Below are positions 23,605-31,438 of a DNA stretch of 34,873 nucleotides, piece by piece. Numbering within the stretch: the first letter of the stretch is position 1; every line of letters starts with the position of its first letter. The notes beneath the pieces are model-generated. The model was not told where the DNA came from, did no database searches, and saw only the letters and a list, made by a program, of their open reading frames with translations. This DNA is from Pseudonocardiales bacterium (GTDB lineage Bacteria > Actinomycetota > Actinomycetes > Mycobacteriales > Jatrophihabitantaceae), in NCBI GenBank assembly GCA_030840295.1, contig JAVEET010000362.1, positions 1-34,873 on the forward strand. Reading direction: 5' to 3'. The position numbers and the translations under genes were made by a program.

Positions 23605-24998
23605 TGTCACGGTTGTTGGAGCAGGCGCCGCAGGTCCTTGCCGCCGGGGTGGACCTCTTCGCCGAGGCTATCGAGGCTCAGGGGACCACGGTCCAGCGCG
23701 TCGAGTGGCGTCCGCCGATGACCGGCTGCGAGGCCGACCTGGCTCGGGTGATGTCGGACCGCAGGCGGGTCGGTGCCAACCTCGAAGCGCTGCAGCGGAT
23801 CGTATCCACGGATGCCGAGCTCATCGATGTGCTGCCGGCCGGGGAGGTTTTGGGTTTGGCCGGCAACGACTTCCTGCACGCCGGACCGCCGATCGGCTGG
23901 GACCGGGCCTCGGGCCCACTCCGCGGAGCCCTGCTCGGAGCGGCCGCGCTGGAAGGCTTGGTGGCCGAGCCGAAGGACGCCGAGGCCCTGTTCGCCTCCG
24001 GTACCGGCTACACCCTCGAGCCCTGCCATCATCACGGGGCGGTCGGACCGATGGCCGGCGTGATCTCGGCGTCGATGTGGGTCTTCGTCGTGGCGGACCC
24101 GGCGACCGGACGCCGCACGTACTGCACACTGAACGAGGGACTGGGCAAGGTGCTGAGATACGGGGCCTACGGTCCTGAGGTACTCAGCCGACTCCGTTGG
24201 ATGTCAGATGTCCTGGCCCCACTGCTGCAGACGGCGGTGCGCGCCCGGGGGCCGGTGGACCTGCGGGCAATCCTGGCCCAGATGGTGCAGATGGGCGATG
24301 AGGCGCACAACCGCAATCGGGCCGGGACGCTGATGCTGCTGCGTGAGCTGCTGCCGGCCATGGTCGAGTCCGGGGCGCCCTCGTCCCAGGTCGCTGAAGC
24401 GGTCCGCTTCGTATCGGCCAACGATCACTTCTTCCTCAACCTCGCCATGCCCGCCTGCAAGCTGACCCTCGATTCGGCCCGTGGCATCGCGGGGTCCACG
24501 ATCGTGGTTGCGATGGCCCGCAACGGCACCGACTTCGGCATACAAACTGCAGGTACCGGTGATGAGTGGTTCACCGGCCCGGCCCAGCTGGCCGAAGGCC
24601 TCTTCCTCGGCAGCTACGGTCCTGAGGACGCCAACCCCGATATCGGTGATTCAGCCATCACCGAGACAGCCGGGCTGGGTGGCTTCGCCATGGCGGCGGC
24701 ACCGGCCATTGTCCGGTTCGTCGGCGGGCAGGTCAGCGACGCCCTGAACGCGTCGCGGCGGATGTATGAGATCACCATCGGTGAGCATCCGATGTATGCC
24801 ATTCCCATCCTCGATTTCCGCGGCACGCCGACCGGTATCGATGTGACGAAGGTAGTGCGGACCCAGATCCTGCCGCAGATAAACACCGGCATGGCCGGCA
24901 AGCAGGCCGGCGTGGGACAGGTCGGCGCAGGTTTGGTCACGCCACCGGCGGAAGTGTTCCCCAAGGCGCTGGCCGCATTGGCTCATCTCGTACGCTGA
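23604..24998 (+). CDS. DUF1116 protein, AllG (YlbE)-like carbamoyltransferase subunit
   Basis: DUF1116 is the YlbE/AllG family, the third part of the oxamate carbamoyltransferase set. The 464-residue protein has dense invariant blocks suggestive of an active site: GNDFLHAGPPIGW, EPCHHHGAVGPMAGV, GDEAHNRNRAGT, NDHFFLNLAMPACK, ARNGTDFGIQTAG with WFTGPAQ, GDSAITETAGLGGFAMAAAPAIV and the C-terminal INTGMAGKQAGVGQVGAGLV. The ATG shares one base with the fdrA stop (TGATG). It is last in the trio, six bases before tex on the same strand, so some read-through into tex is possible. No relative is known to act alone. Confidence 0.92.
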   Translation: MSRLLEQAPQVLAAGVDLFAEAIEAQGTTVQRVEWRPPMTGCEADLARVMSDRRRVGANLEALQRIVSTDAELIDVLPAGEVLGLAGNDFLHAGPPIGWDRASGPLRGALLGAAALEGLVAEPKDAEALFASGTGYTLEPCHHHGAVGPMAGVISASMWVFVVADPATGRRTYCTLNEGLGKVLRYGAYGPEVLSRLRWMSDVLAPLLQTAVRARGPVDLRAILAQMVQMGDEAHNRNRAGTLMLLRELLPAMVESGAPSSQVAEAVRFVSANDHFFLNLAMPACKLTLDSARGIAGSTIVVAMARNGTDFGIQTAGTGDEWFTGPAQLAEGLFLGSYGPEDANPDIGDSAITETAGLGGFAMAAAPAIVRFVGGQVSDALNASRRMYEITIGEHPMYAIPILDFRGTPTGIDVTKVVRTQILPQINTGMAGKQAGVGQVGAGLVTPPAEVFPKALAALAHLVR

Positions 24999-25004
24999 AG
25001 CACC

Positions 25005-27440
25005 GTGACGGCCAGCATCCAGCAAACCATCGAACAACAAATCTCCGCCGAGTTGGGCGTGCGGGATAAGCAGGTCATCGCCGCGGTCGCGTTGCTCGAC
25101 GGCGGCGCGACCGTCCCGTTCATTGCGCGCTACCGCAAGGAGACCACCGGAACGCTGGACGACGCCCAGCTGCGGACCCTCGAAGAGCGACTGAGCTACC
25201 TGCGCGAACTCGCCGACCGGCGCGGCGCCATCCTGGAGGCCATCGTTGCCCAGGGAAAACTCGACGACCGGCTCAAGGCACAGATCATGGCTGCGGATTC
25301 GAAGGCGCGCCTGGAAGACATCTACCTGCCGTACAAGCAGAAACGGCGCACGAAAGCGCAGATCGCCCGCGAGTCCGGTTTGGAACCGCTGGCCGAACTG
25401 CTGCTGTCCGATCCCCGTCACGACCCGCAGACCGAGGCCGCGCGATATGTCGATGCGAGCAGTGGAGTGCTCGACGCCGACGGCGCCCTGGAAGGAGCCC
25501 GGGCCATTCTCACCGAGAGGTTCGCCGAGGACGCGGACCTGATCGGCGAACTGCGCGAGCGGCTGTGGTCCAAGGGACGAGTCAGCTCGGCCGTTCGCGA
25601 AGGACAAGCCGAGGGCGGGGCAAAATTCTCGGACTACTTCAGCTTCTCCGAGCCCCTGAACCGGCTGCCCTCGCACCGCATCCTGGCCCTCTTCCGCGGC
25701 GAGAAGGAAGACGTCCTCGAACTCTCGATCGAGCCGGAGGAACCACCTGCGCAGGAGGCTGCGACCGCGAGCGGCCCGGCAGCCCGGGTCGGCCTGAACG
25801 GCTACGTCGGTCTGAACGGATACGTCGGTCTGAACGGCTATGAGGTACAGATAGCCGGGCAGTTCCGGCTGGCCGATCACGGTCGGGCGGCCGACCGATG
25901 GCTGCTGGACACCGTCCGTTGGGCTTGGCGCACTCGAATCTTCGGCCGGTTGTCCCTCGACCTGCGAATGCGCCTGCGGCAAGCCGCCGAGGTGGAAGCC
26001 GTCCGGGTGTTCGCGGCGAATCTACGAGATCTGCTGCTGGCCGCGCCGGCGGGCAGTCGGGCCACGATGGGTCTCGACCCCGGTTTCCGCACTGGCGTCA
26101 AGGTCGCCGTCGTCGATGCCACCGGCAAGGTAGTAGCCACCGACACCATCTACCCGCACGTCCCACAGCGCCGGTGGGACGACGCACTCACGAGTTTGAG
26201 CCGCCTTGCCGCCACGCATCAGGTCGAGCTGATCGCCATCGGCAACGGCACCGCATCACGGGAGACCGACAAGCTCGCCCAGGAACTGATCGCCGCGAAC
26301 CCCGGTCTCGCACTGACCAAGGCGGTCGTGTCAGAGGCCGGCGCATCGGTGTACTCGGCCTCGGCCTATGCCTCGGCCGAGTTACCGGACCTGGATGTTT
26401 CGCTCCGCGGTGCCGTATCGATCGCCCGGCGCCTGCAGGATCCGCTGGCAGAGCTGGTGAAAATCGATCCGAAGTCGATCGGAGTAGGCCAGTACCAGCA
26501 CGATCTTCCCGAGTGGAGCCTGTCACGTTCGCTGAATGCTGTTGTCGAGGACGCGGTCAATGCTGTCGGAGTCGACCTGAACACCGCCTCGGTGCCATTG
26601 CTGTCGCGCGTGTCGGGCATCGGCGAGGGACTTGCGGCAAGCATCGTGGCCCACCGAGATGCGACCGGCCCGTTTCGGACTCGCCGTGCTCTGAAGGACG
26701 TGCCGCGGCTAGGACCCAAGGCGTTCCAGCAATGCGCGGGTTTCCTGCGTATCCCAGGAGGAGCGGACCCCCTCGACAGCTCAAGCGTCCATCCCGAGGC
26801 GTATCCGGTGGTCCGGCGCATGGTGGCCGCCACGAAGACGTCACTGGAATCCTTGATCGGAAACTCGAACGCACTGCGCTCCATCACGGCCGAGGACTTC
26901 GTCGACGACACCTTCGGGCTGCCCACCATCACCGACATCCTGTCCGAGCTGGAGAAGCCGGGCCGGGACCCGCGACCGGCGTTCAAGACCGCCTCCTTTG
27001 CCGAGGGAGTCGATACTGTCTCCGACCTTCGCCCCGGCATGGTCCTCGAAGGAACGGTGACCAATGTCGCGGCCTTCGGCGCGTTCGTCGACATCGGCGT
27101 TCATCAGGACGGCCTCGTGCACATCTCCGCCATGTCGAACACGTACGTGAAGGATCCCCGGGATGTGGTGAAGTCCGGCGACGTTGTGCGCGTGAAGGTG
27201 CTCGAGGTCGACGTTGCCCGCAAGCGGATCGGCCTCAGTCTCCGGTTGACCGACGAAGCAAAGCCGACCCGCTCGGGGACCGGTTCGGCTGGCGACGGCT
27301 CGGCCGGCGGCACTCCAGCCGGGCGGCCGAAGCGCGACCATCCACAGGCCCGCCCAGCCCAGAAACCTCCCCGCAGTGAGCCGTCCGCCTCGACAACGAT
27401 GGCGGATGCGCTGCGCAGGGCGGGCCTCGGCCGGTCCTGA
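25005..27440 (+). CDS. tex: Tex family RNA-binding transcription accessory protein
   Basis: Tex (Spt6-like) binds nucleic acid and influences transcription and RNA turnover. The 811 residues follow the family order: an N-terminal helical region (FIARYRKETTGTLDDAQLRTLEERLSYL), a YqgF-like RNase H fold from about 355 (MGLDPGFRTGVKVAVVD), helix-hairpin-helix motifs near 520-580 (DLNTASVPLLSRVSGIGEGLA), an S1 domain at about 675-750 (GMVLEGTVTNVAAFGAFVDIGVHQDGLVHIS), and a basic, Pro/Gly-rich tail. Unusual is a three-copy repeat VGLNGY at residues 262-279, just before the YqgF domain. The GTG at 25005 lies six bases after the DUF1116 stop. I see no functional tie to the island. Confidence 0.95.
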   Translation: MTASIQQTIEQQISAELGVRDKQVIAAVALLDGGATVPFIARYRKETTGTLDDAQLRTLEERLSYLRELADRRGAILEAIVAQGKLDDRLKAQIMAADSKARLEDIYLPYKQKRRTKAQIARESGLEPLAELLLSDPRHDPQTEAARYVDASSGVLDADGALEGARAILTERFAEDADLIGELRERLWSKGRVSSAVREGQAEGGAKFSDYFSFSEPLNRLPSHRILALFRGEKEDVLELSIEPEEPPAQEAATASGPAARVGLNGYVGLNGYVGLNGYEVQIAGQFRLADHGRAADRWLLDTVRWAWRTRIFGRLSLDLRMRLRQAAEVEAVRVFAANLRDLLLAAPAGSRATMGLDPGFRTGVKVAVVDATGKVVATDTIYPHVPQRRWDDALTSLSRLAATHQVELIAIGNGTASRETDKLAQELIAANPGLALTKAVVSEAGASVYSASAYASAELPDLDVSLRGAVSIARRLQDPLAELVKIDPKSIGVGQYQHDLPEWSLSRSLNAVVEDAVNAVGVDLNTASVPLLSRVSGIGEGLAASIVAHRDATGPFRTRRALKDVPRLGPKAFQQCAGFLRIPGGADPLDSSSVHPEAYPVVRRMVAATKTSLESLIGNSNALRSITAEDFVDDTFGLPTITDILSELEKPGRDPRPAFKTASFAEGVDTVSDLRPGMVLEGTVTNVAAFGAFVDIGVHQDGLVHISAMSNTYVKDPRDVVKSGDVVRVKVLEVDVARKRIGLSLRLTDEAKPTRSGTGSAGDGSAGGTPAGRPKRDHPQARPAQKPPRSEPSASTTMADALRRAGLGRS
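25788..25841 (+). repeat. 18-base in-frame tandem repeat in tex, three copies
   Basis: Three consecutive 18-base units encode VGLNGY three times (Tex residues 262-279). The units differ from one another by only one to three bases at third codon positions, a sign of recent duplication. It falls in a low-complexity linker where length change should be tolerated. Confidence 0.92.
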
Positions 27441-27488
27441 CCGGCCACTTCGGCCACAGCTGAGATGATCTGCACCTAATGTGAAGTC

Positions 27489-27971
27489 ATGTCCCTCCTC
27501 CTGCGCGCCGGCCTCCTCGGTCTGGCCTCTGGTTCCCGAAGCACGCTCGGCGTTGCTGCTCTTGTCCTCACCGCGAAACCGGCACAGAGCTTCCTTCCCC
27601 GAAGATCAGCGGCGCACACCCGGTGGACACGTCGCATCGCGTTGCTCGGCTCGACCGGTGAACTGGTCGGTGACAAGCTGCCGCAGACGCCTAGCCGGTC
27701 GCAGCCGCGTGCAGCCGGGTTGCGGCTGATCCTCGGCGCGATATCCGGTGCCGCCCTCGCGCACCGGGAAGGCAGTTCGCGTCGGCGCACCATGGCCGGC
27801 GGTGTCGTCGGAGCACTCGGTGCTGCCGTGGGAACACGCCTGGGTGCCTCGTGGCGAGGCGTGGCCACCAAGAAGTTCGGTCCCGATCTGCCGGGTGCCA
27901 TCGTTGAGGACGCGGTCGCGATGGCCGCGGCCAAGTACGCGACCGGGGGCCGGGGCAGGATTCTCCGATGA
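27489..27971 (+). CDS. Small membrane protein, DUF4126-like
   Basis: A 160-residue protein with hydrophobic stretches at the start (LLLRAGLLGLASGSRSTLGVAALVL), middle (LRLILGAISGAALAHR) and near 100-118 (MAGGVVGALGAAVGTRLG). The RSTLG segment, GELVGDKLPQTPSR, and the small-residue-rich C-terminal half resemble the DUF4126 family, whose function is unknown. It starts 48 bases after tex and its stop overlaps the thioesterase ATG (ATGA), so these two are coupled. Family assignment is from memory of the pattern and moderately sure. Confidence 0.7.
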   Translation: MSLLLRAGLLGLASGSRSTLGVAALVLTAKPAQSFLPRRSAAHTRWTRRIALLGSTGELVGDKLPQTPSRSQPRAAGLRLILGAISGAALAHREGSSRRRTMAGGVVGALGAAVGTRLGASWRGVATKKFGPDLPGAIVEDAVAMAAAKYATGGRGRILR

Positions 27972-28429
27972 GCGAGGACCCTCAAGCCTTGACCCGTGCG
28001 GATTTCCCGGTGCTCCGGACCATGCCGACGCGGTGGTCCGACGACGACACCTACGGTCACGTCAACAACGCCGTGCACTACCAACTCTTCGACACAGCCG
28101 TCAACGGGTGGCTGATCGAGGCGGCCGGCACCGACATCCGCGAACTGCCCGCGGTCGGACTGGTTGTGGAAACCTCCTGCCGGTACTATTTCGAGCTTCG
28201 GTTTCCGGTGCTGGTGACCGCAGGAATTGCTCTCGAGCACATCGGCAGGACCAGCGTGATCTATCGCCTCGGCCTGTTCGGCGCCGACGACTCACCAGCC
28301 GCAGTAGGCAGATTTGTCCACGTCTATGTCAACCGCGAGACGAGGCGGCCGGTGGCGATCCCCGCGGACATCAGCCGCGCCCTCGAGGTCCTGGGTCAGG
28401 CCAGCCCCCGGTTCGAGTTGCCTCGATGA
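27968..28429 (+). CDS. Acyl-CoA thioesterase, 4HBT hotdog family
   Basis: Hydrolyses an acyl-CoA thioester. The 153-residue hotdog protein has the catalytic-loop signature TRWSDDDTYGHVNNAVHYQLFDTAVN at about 21-46, then a conserved strand CRYYFELRFPVLVTAGIALEHIGRTSVIYRLGLF, as in the YbgC/FadM-like group. Its substrate is not evident. The start overlaps the preceding membrane protein gene by four bases. Its last 59 bases overlap the 3' end of the nucleotidyltransferase gene on the other strand, both frames being genuine coding by similarity. Confidence 0.9.
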   Translation: MSEDPQALTRADFPVLRTMPTRWSDDDTYGHVNNAVHYQLFDTAVNGWLIEAAGTDIRELPAVGLVVETSCRYYFELRFPVLVTAGIALEHIGRTSVIYRLGLFGADDSPAAVGRFVHVYVNRETRRPVAIPADISRALEVLGQASPRFELPR

Positions 28430-28997
28430 GATCCTGCGGCGTGTCGATATCTTTGATCTGATCAGGCAGATCGAGGAACTCGACTGAACCCGGCTGAGCG
28501 TCGATGAAGGCCCGCGCGCCTTGATCACCGACGGCGGCGGCGGCGAACTCGGAGAAGAGTCGTCTCGGAACCAGTACCGGATGCGACCTTTCTCCCTGCC
28601 GACGGGCAAGGACCACCTGCGAACCGTTTCGGCGATAAGCGGAAATGACCAGACCGATGTCGGACGGCTTGATCCCGATCTGATCGACCAGAATGATCAC
28701 ACAGGCCGGATCAGTGACCGCTTCCAGGCCGATCCGCAACGATCGTCCCATTCCGGCGTCCGGGTCGGGATTCACCACGCTACGAGCTCCGGCTGCCGTC
28801 ACGTCCGCCGAGCGGACCACCGCTACGACGTCCTGACAGCCACCGTCGCGCAACAGGGTGACGGCGCGGTCGATCAATCGCACACCGTGCAGGATCACGT
28901 CAGCCTTCGGACGTCCCAACCGGCGGCCGGCCCCGGCGGCCAGGACGAGGCCGGAGACTCGAGCTTCACCCACGGCGGACGGGGGTACCGGTGCCAC
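28371..28997 (-). CDS. MobA/MocA-like nucleotidyltransferase
   Basis: A nucleotidyltransferase of the MobA/MocA type, 208 residues. The signature LVLAAGAGRRLGRPKADV is at 17-34, followed by SVVNPDPDAGMGRSLRIGL and a VDQ in place of the metal-site DxD/DQP, then GDQGARAFI. MocA-type enzymes attach CMP to molybdopterin, making the cytosine-dinucleotide cofactor used by CoxL-type hydroxylases, so this gene may mature the enzyme at 13740-17601. That is inference; other sugar or cofactor nucleotidyltransferases look similar. The GTG at 28997 is used here, though the GTG at 28973 is also possible. It follows ribH by 13 bases on the same strand and may be the last gene of the rib operon. The 3' end overlaps the thioesterase gene. 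Confidence 0.82.
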   Translation of the reverse strand: MAPVPPSAVGEARVSGLVLAAGAGRRLGRPKADVILHGVRLIDRAVTLLRDGGCQDVVAVVRSADVTAAGARSVVNPDPDAGMGRSLRIGLEAVTDPACVIILVDQIGIKPSDIGLVISAYRRNGSQVVLARRQGERSHPVLVPRRLFSEFAAAAVGDQGARAFIDAQPGSVEFLDLPDQIKDIDTPQDLIEATRTGGWPDPGPRGRG

Positions 28998-29018
28998 GTC
29001 GCCTAGTCGCCTAGTCGC
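28998..29018. repeat. GTCGCCTA tandem repeat across the ribH stop
   Basis: Two perfect copies of GTCGCCTA and a partial third, beginning just upstream of the nucleotidyltransferase start and running through the ribH stop codon (TAG, 29013-29011). It fills the gene junction and supplies tandem in-frame-like TAG triplets. It is probably a small slippage product. Confidence 0.75.
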
Positions 29019-29493
29019 GGGGATACTTCAGCAGGGTCACGGCTGTGACCAATGCTGCCTGGGTCGCCTCGTAGCCCTTATCTTCCTTCGACCCCTCCAG
29101 CCCGGCTCGGTCCAGCGCCTGCTGATCGTCGTCGCAGGTGAGGACGCCGAAACCGATAGGTATCCCGGTCCGCACCGACACCTGGGTCAAGCCGTCGGTG
29201 GCCGCGGCGCAGACATAGTCGAAATGCGGTGTGCCGCCCCGGATCACGACGCCCAGGGCCACGATCGCGTCCACCTGTCCTCGCCCGATGCGGGTCGCCG
29301 CGACAGGAAGCTCGAACGTGCCTGGCACCCTGACGACAGTGACCTGCTTGACGCCCGAATCCGCCAGGGCCCGGCGTGCCCCGGCCAGCAGCCCCGCCAT
29401 GACCTCGGTGTGCCACTGGGCCGCCAGCACGACCACCTTGAGGTCCGCCGCTCCTGCGACGGCCCCGGGGTCCGGAGCACCGTGTCCACTCAT
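29011..29493 (-). CDS. ribH: 6,7-dimethyl-8-ribityllumazine synthase
   Basis: Penultimate step of riboflavin synthesis, joining the ribityl pyrimidine and dihydroxybutanone phosphate; usually an icosahedral or pentameric assembly. In 160 residues the active-site blocks are [38 protein letters not shown] (catalytic His90) and [17 protein letters not shown], ending [17 protein letters not shown]. The start is the ATG at 29493, 19 bases after ribBA. It is the last riboflavin gene of the minus-strand run. In many actinomycetes hisE or related genes follow here, whereas in this genome about 26 kb intervenes. Confidence 0.97.
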   Translation of the reverse strand: MSGHGAPDPGAVAGAADLKVVVLAAQWHTEVMAGLLAGARRALADSGVKQVTVVRVPGTFELPVAATRIGRGQVDAIVALGVVIRGGTPHFDYVCAAATDGLTQVSVRTGIPIGFGVLTCDDDQQALDRAGLEGSKEDKGYEATQAALVTAVTLLKYPRD

Positions 29494-29512
29494 TGTTCAC
29501 TCACCGTGCCAC

Positions 29513-30757
29513 TCACCATTCCGTGGTCTGATGGGCCACGACCGAATCCGGTCCGAGGTCGAGTTCGTGGCCCATCCGGTCTCGTTTCGCCTCCAGATAA
29601 CGCAGATTCTCGGGATTGACATGAGTCGGCAATCGAACCTGACCGATCACCGACAGACCATATCCTTCCAGTCCAGCTCGCTTGGCCGGGTTGTTCGTCA
29701 GCAGTCGCATCGTACGAATTCCAAGGTCGGCAAGGATTTGAGCTCCTGTGCCGTAATCCCTGGCATCAGCCGGCAGCCCCAGGTCCAGGTTGGCGTCCAG
29801 GGTGTCCCGTCCGGCGTCCTGCAGCTGGTAAGCCTGCAGTTTGTGCAGCAAGCCGATGCCGCGGCCCTCATGGCCACGGACGTACAGCACGACTCCGCGA
29901 CCTTCCCGGGCCACGGCCGCCAACGCAGCGTCCAGTTGCGGACCGCAGTCGCAGCGTAATGATCCGAACACATCGCCGGTGAGGCATTCCGAGTGGACGC
30001 GGACCAGCACGTCTTCGCCATCTCCGATATCGCCGAAGACGAACGCGACGTGTTCCCTGTTGTCGTAGGACGAGGAGTACCCCACCGCGGTGAATTCTCC
30101 GTAGCGCAACGGCACCCTGGCCTCGGCCACCCGCTCGACCAGTTTGTCGAACCGGCGGCGGTAAGCGATCAGGTCGGCAATCGAGATCAGGGTAAGCCCG
30201 TGCTCATCGGCGAACACCCTTAGCTCGTCGGCTCGGGCCATGCCGGACGGGTCCTTCTCACTGACCACCTCGCACAACACACCGGCCGGAGCGAGCCCGG
30301 CCAGCGTCGCCAGGTCGACCGCGGCCTCGGTATGGCCGGGTCGGCGCAACACGCCACCGTCTTTGGCCCGCAAGGGGACGATGTGGCCAGGGCGCGCCAG
30401 ATCGGCCGAAGACGTCGACGGGTCGGCAAGCAGTCGGATCGTGCGGGCACGATCGGTGGCGGAGATGCCGGTAGTGACCCCCTCGCGGGCGTCGACCGTC
30501 ACCGCGTACGCGGTCCCACGTCGATCCTGATTGACCCGGAACATCGGCGGCAGGTCCAGGCGATCCGCCTCGGCCTCACTCATCGGGACGCAGATGTAGC
30601 CCGAGGTGTAGCGCACCATGAAGGCCACCAGCTCGGGCGTCGCCAGCTCGGCGGCGAAGATCAGATCTCCCTCGTTTTCGCGGTCCTCGTCATCGACGAC
30701 AACCACCGCCTTACCGGCGGCGATGTCGGCAATCGCTCTCTCTACTGAATCCAGCAT
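29513..30757 (-). CDS. ribBA: Bifunctional dihydroxybutanone-phosphate synthase / GTP cyclohydrolase II
   Basis: It supplies both precursors of riboflavin. The N-terminal RibB domain carries the acidic loop [13 protein letters not shown] at 22-34 and [25 protein letters not shown]. The C-terminal RibA domain binds zinc through Cys258, 269 and 271 ([18 protein letters not shown]), followed by [20 protein letters not shown] and [15 protein letters not shown]. Both active sites look complete in 414 residues. The ATG at 30757 is four bases after the riboflavin synthase stop, within the rpe-ribD-ribE-ribBA-ribH operon. Confidence 0.98.
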   Translation of the reverse strand: MLDSVERAIADIAAGKAVVVVDDEDRENEGDLIFAAELATPELVAFMVRYTSGYICVPMSEAEADRLDLPPMFRVNQDRRGTAYAVTVDAREGVTTGISATDRARTIRLLADPSTSSADLARPGHIVPLRAKDGGVLRRPGHTEAAVDLATLAGLAPAGVLCEVVSEKDPSGMARADELRVFADEHGLTLISIADLIAYRRRFDKLVERVAEARVPLRYGEFTAVGYSSSYDNREHVAFVFGDIGDGEDVLVRVHSECLTGDVFGSLRCDCGPQLDAALAAVAREGRGVVLYVRGHEGRGIGLLHKLQAYQLQDAGRDTLDANLDLGLPADARDYGTGAQILADLGIRTMRLLTNNPAKRAGLEGYGLSVIGQVRLPTHVNPENLRYLEAKRDRMGHELDLGPDSVVAHQTTEW

Positions 30758-30761
30758 GGTG

Positions 30762-31436
30762 TCAGCCGCCGCCGTTCGATGTGTTCGAGTGGGTGTTCAG
30801 TCCGGGCCCACGGGCAAGCAGGCGCTCGGTGTACTTGGCCAGCACATCAACCTCGAGATTCACCGGGTCGCCCACCGCCCGGTTTCCGAGGTTGGTCGCG
30901 CGCAGGGTCTCCGGGATCAACCCGACCTCGAACCAATCAGAGTCCTGACGGGTTGAGTTTCCGACCGCGGTCACCGTCAACGAAACTCCGTTCACCGCGA
31001 TCGAGCCCTTTTCCGCGACGTATTTGGACAGGTCGGCCGGCAATCCGAAGCGGAAGGATTCCCACTCGGTGCCGGGCATACGGGCCAGCACGACCCCAGT
31101 TCCGTCGACGTGGCCCTGTACGATGTGCCCGTCGAGGCGGCTGTCCACCCGGGCGGCGCGTTCCAGGTTGACCCGGTCCCCGGCCGCCAGCGCACCGATC
31201 ACGCTCCGCTTCAGGGTCTCGGCCATCACATCGAAAACCAGATCCACCGCAGGCCCGTCCGCGGCGGAGGCGCTTTCCTCACCGACGACGGTGAGACACA
31301 CACCGTTGACCGCGATGGATGCGCCGTGCCTGACGTCCTCGGCGACCTTCGTCGCACGGATGCGCAGCACGGCCGAATCACCGTGCCCGGTGACCGAGAC
31401 TACTTCGCCGAGTTCCTCGACGATGCCGGTGAACAT
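30762..31436 (-). CDS. ribE: Riboflavin synthase alpha chain
   Basis: Dismutates two ribityllumazine molecules to riboflavin. The 224 residues contain the two lumazine-binding repeats, each with its own signature: [13 protein letters not shown] with AVNGVCLTV in the first half, and the [13 protein letters not shown] start with AVNGVSLTV in the second. A tail of about 20 residues is Ser/Asn/Gly-rich. I chose the ATG at 31436 because AGGAGG is seven bases upstream and family proteins begin MFTG; another ATG at 31442 overlaps the ribD stop but sits too close to the AGGAGG. In some species this gene is called ribC. Confidence 0.97.
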   Translation of the reverse strand: MFTGIVEELGEVVSVTGHGDSAVLRIRATKVAEDVRHGASIAVNGVCLTVVGEESASAADGPAVDLVFDVMAETLKRSVIGALAAGDRVNLERAARVDSRLDGHIVQGHVDGTGVVLARMPGTEWESFRFGLPADLSKYVAEKGSIAVNGVSLTVTAVGNSTRQDSDWFEVGLIPETLRATNLGNRAVGDPVNLEVDVLAKYTERLLARGPGLNTHSNTSNGGG

Positions 31437-31438
31437 CC

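Noticed and set aside
2884-29010. Mobile element or genomic island with integration machinery
   Set aside because: No transposase, integrase, tRNA, attachment repeat or flanking terminal repeat was found, and composition looks uniform by eye. An insertion is inferred only from gene order.
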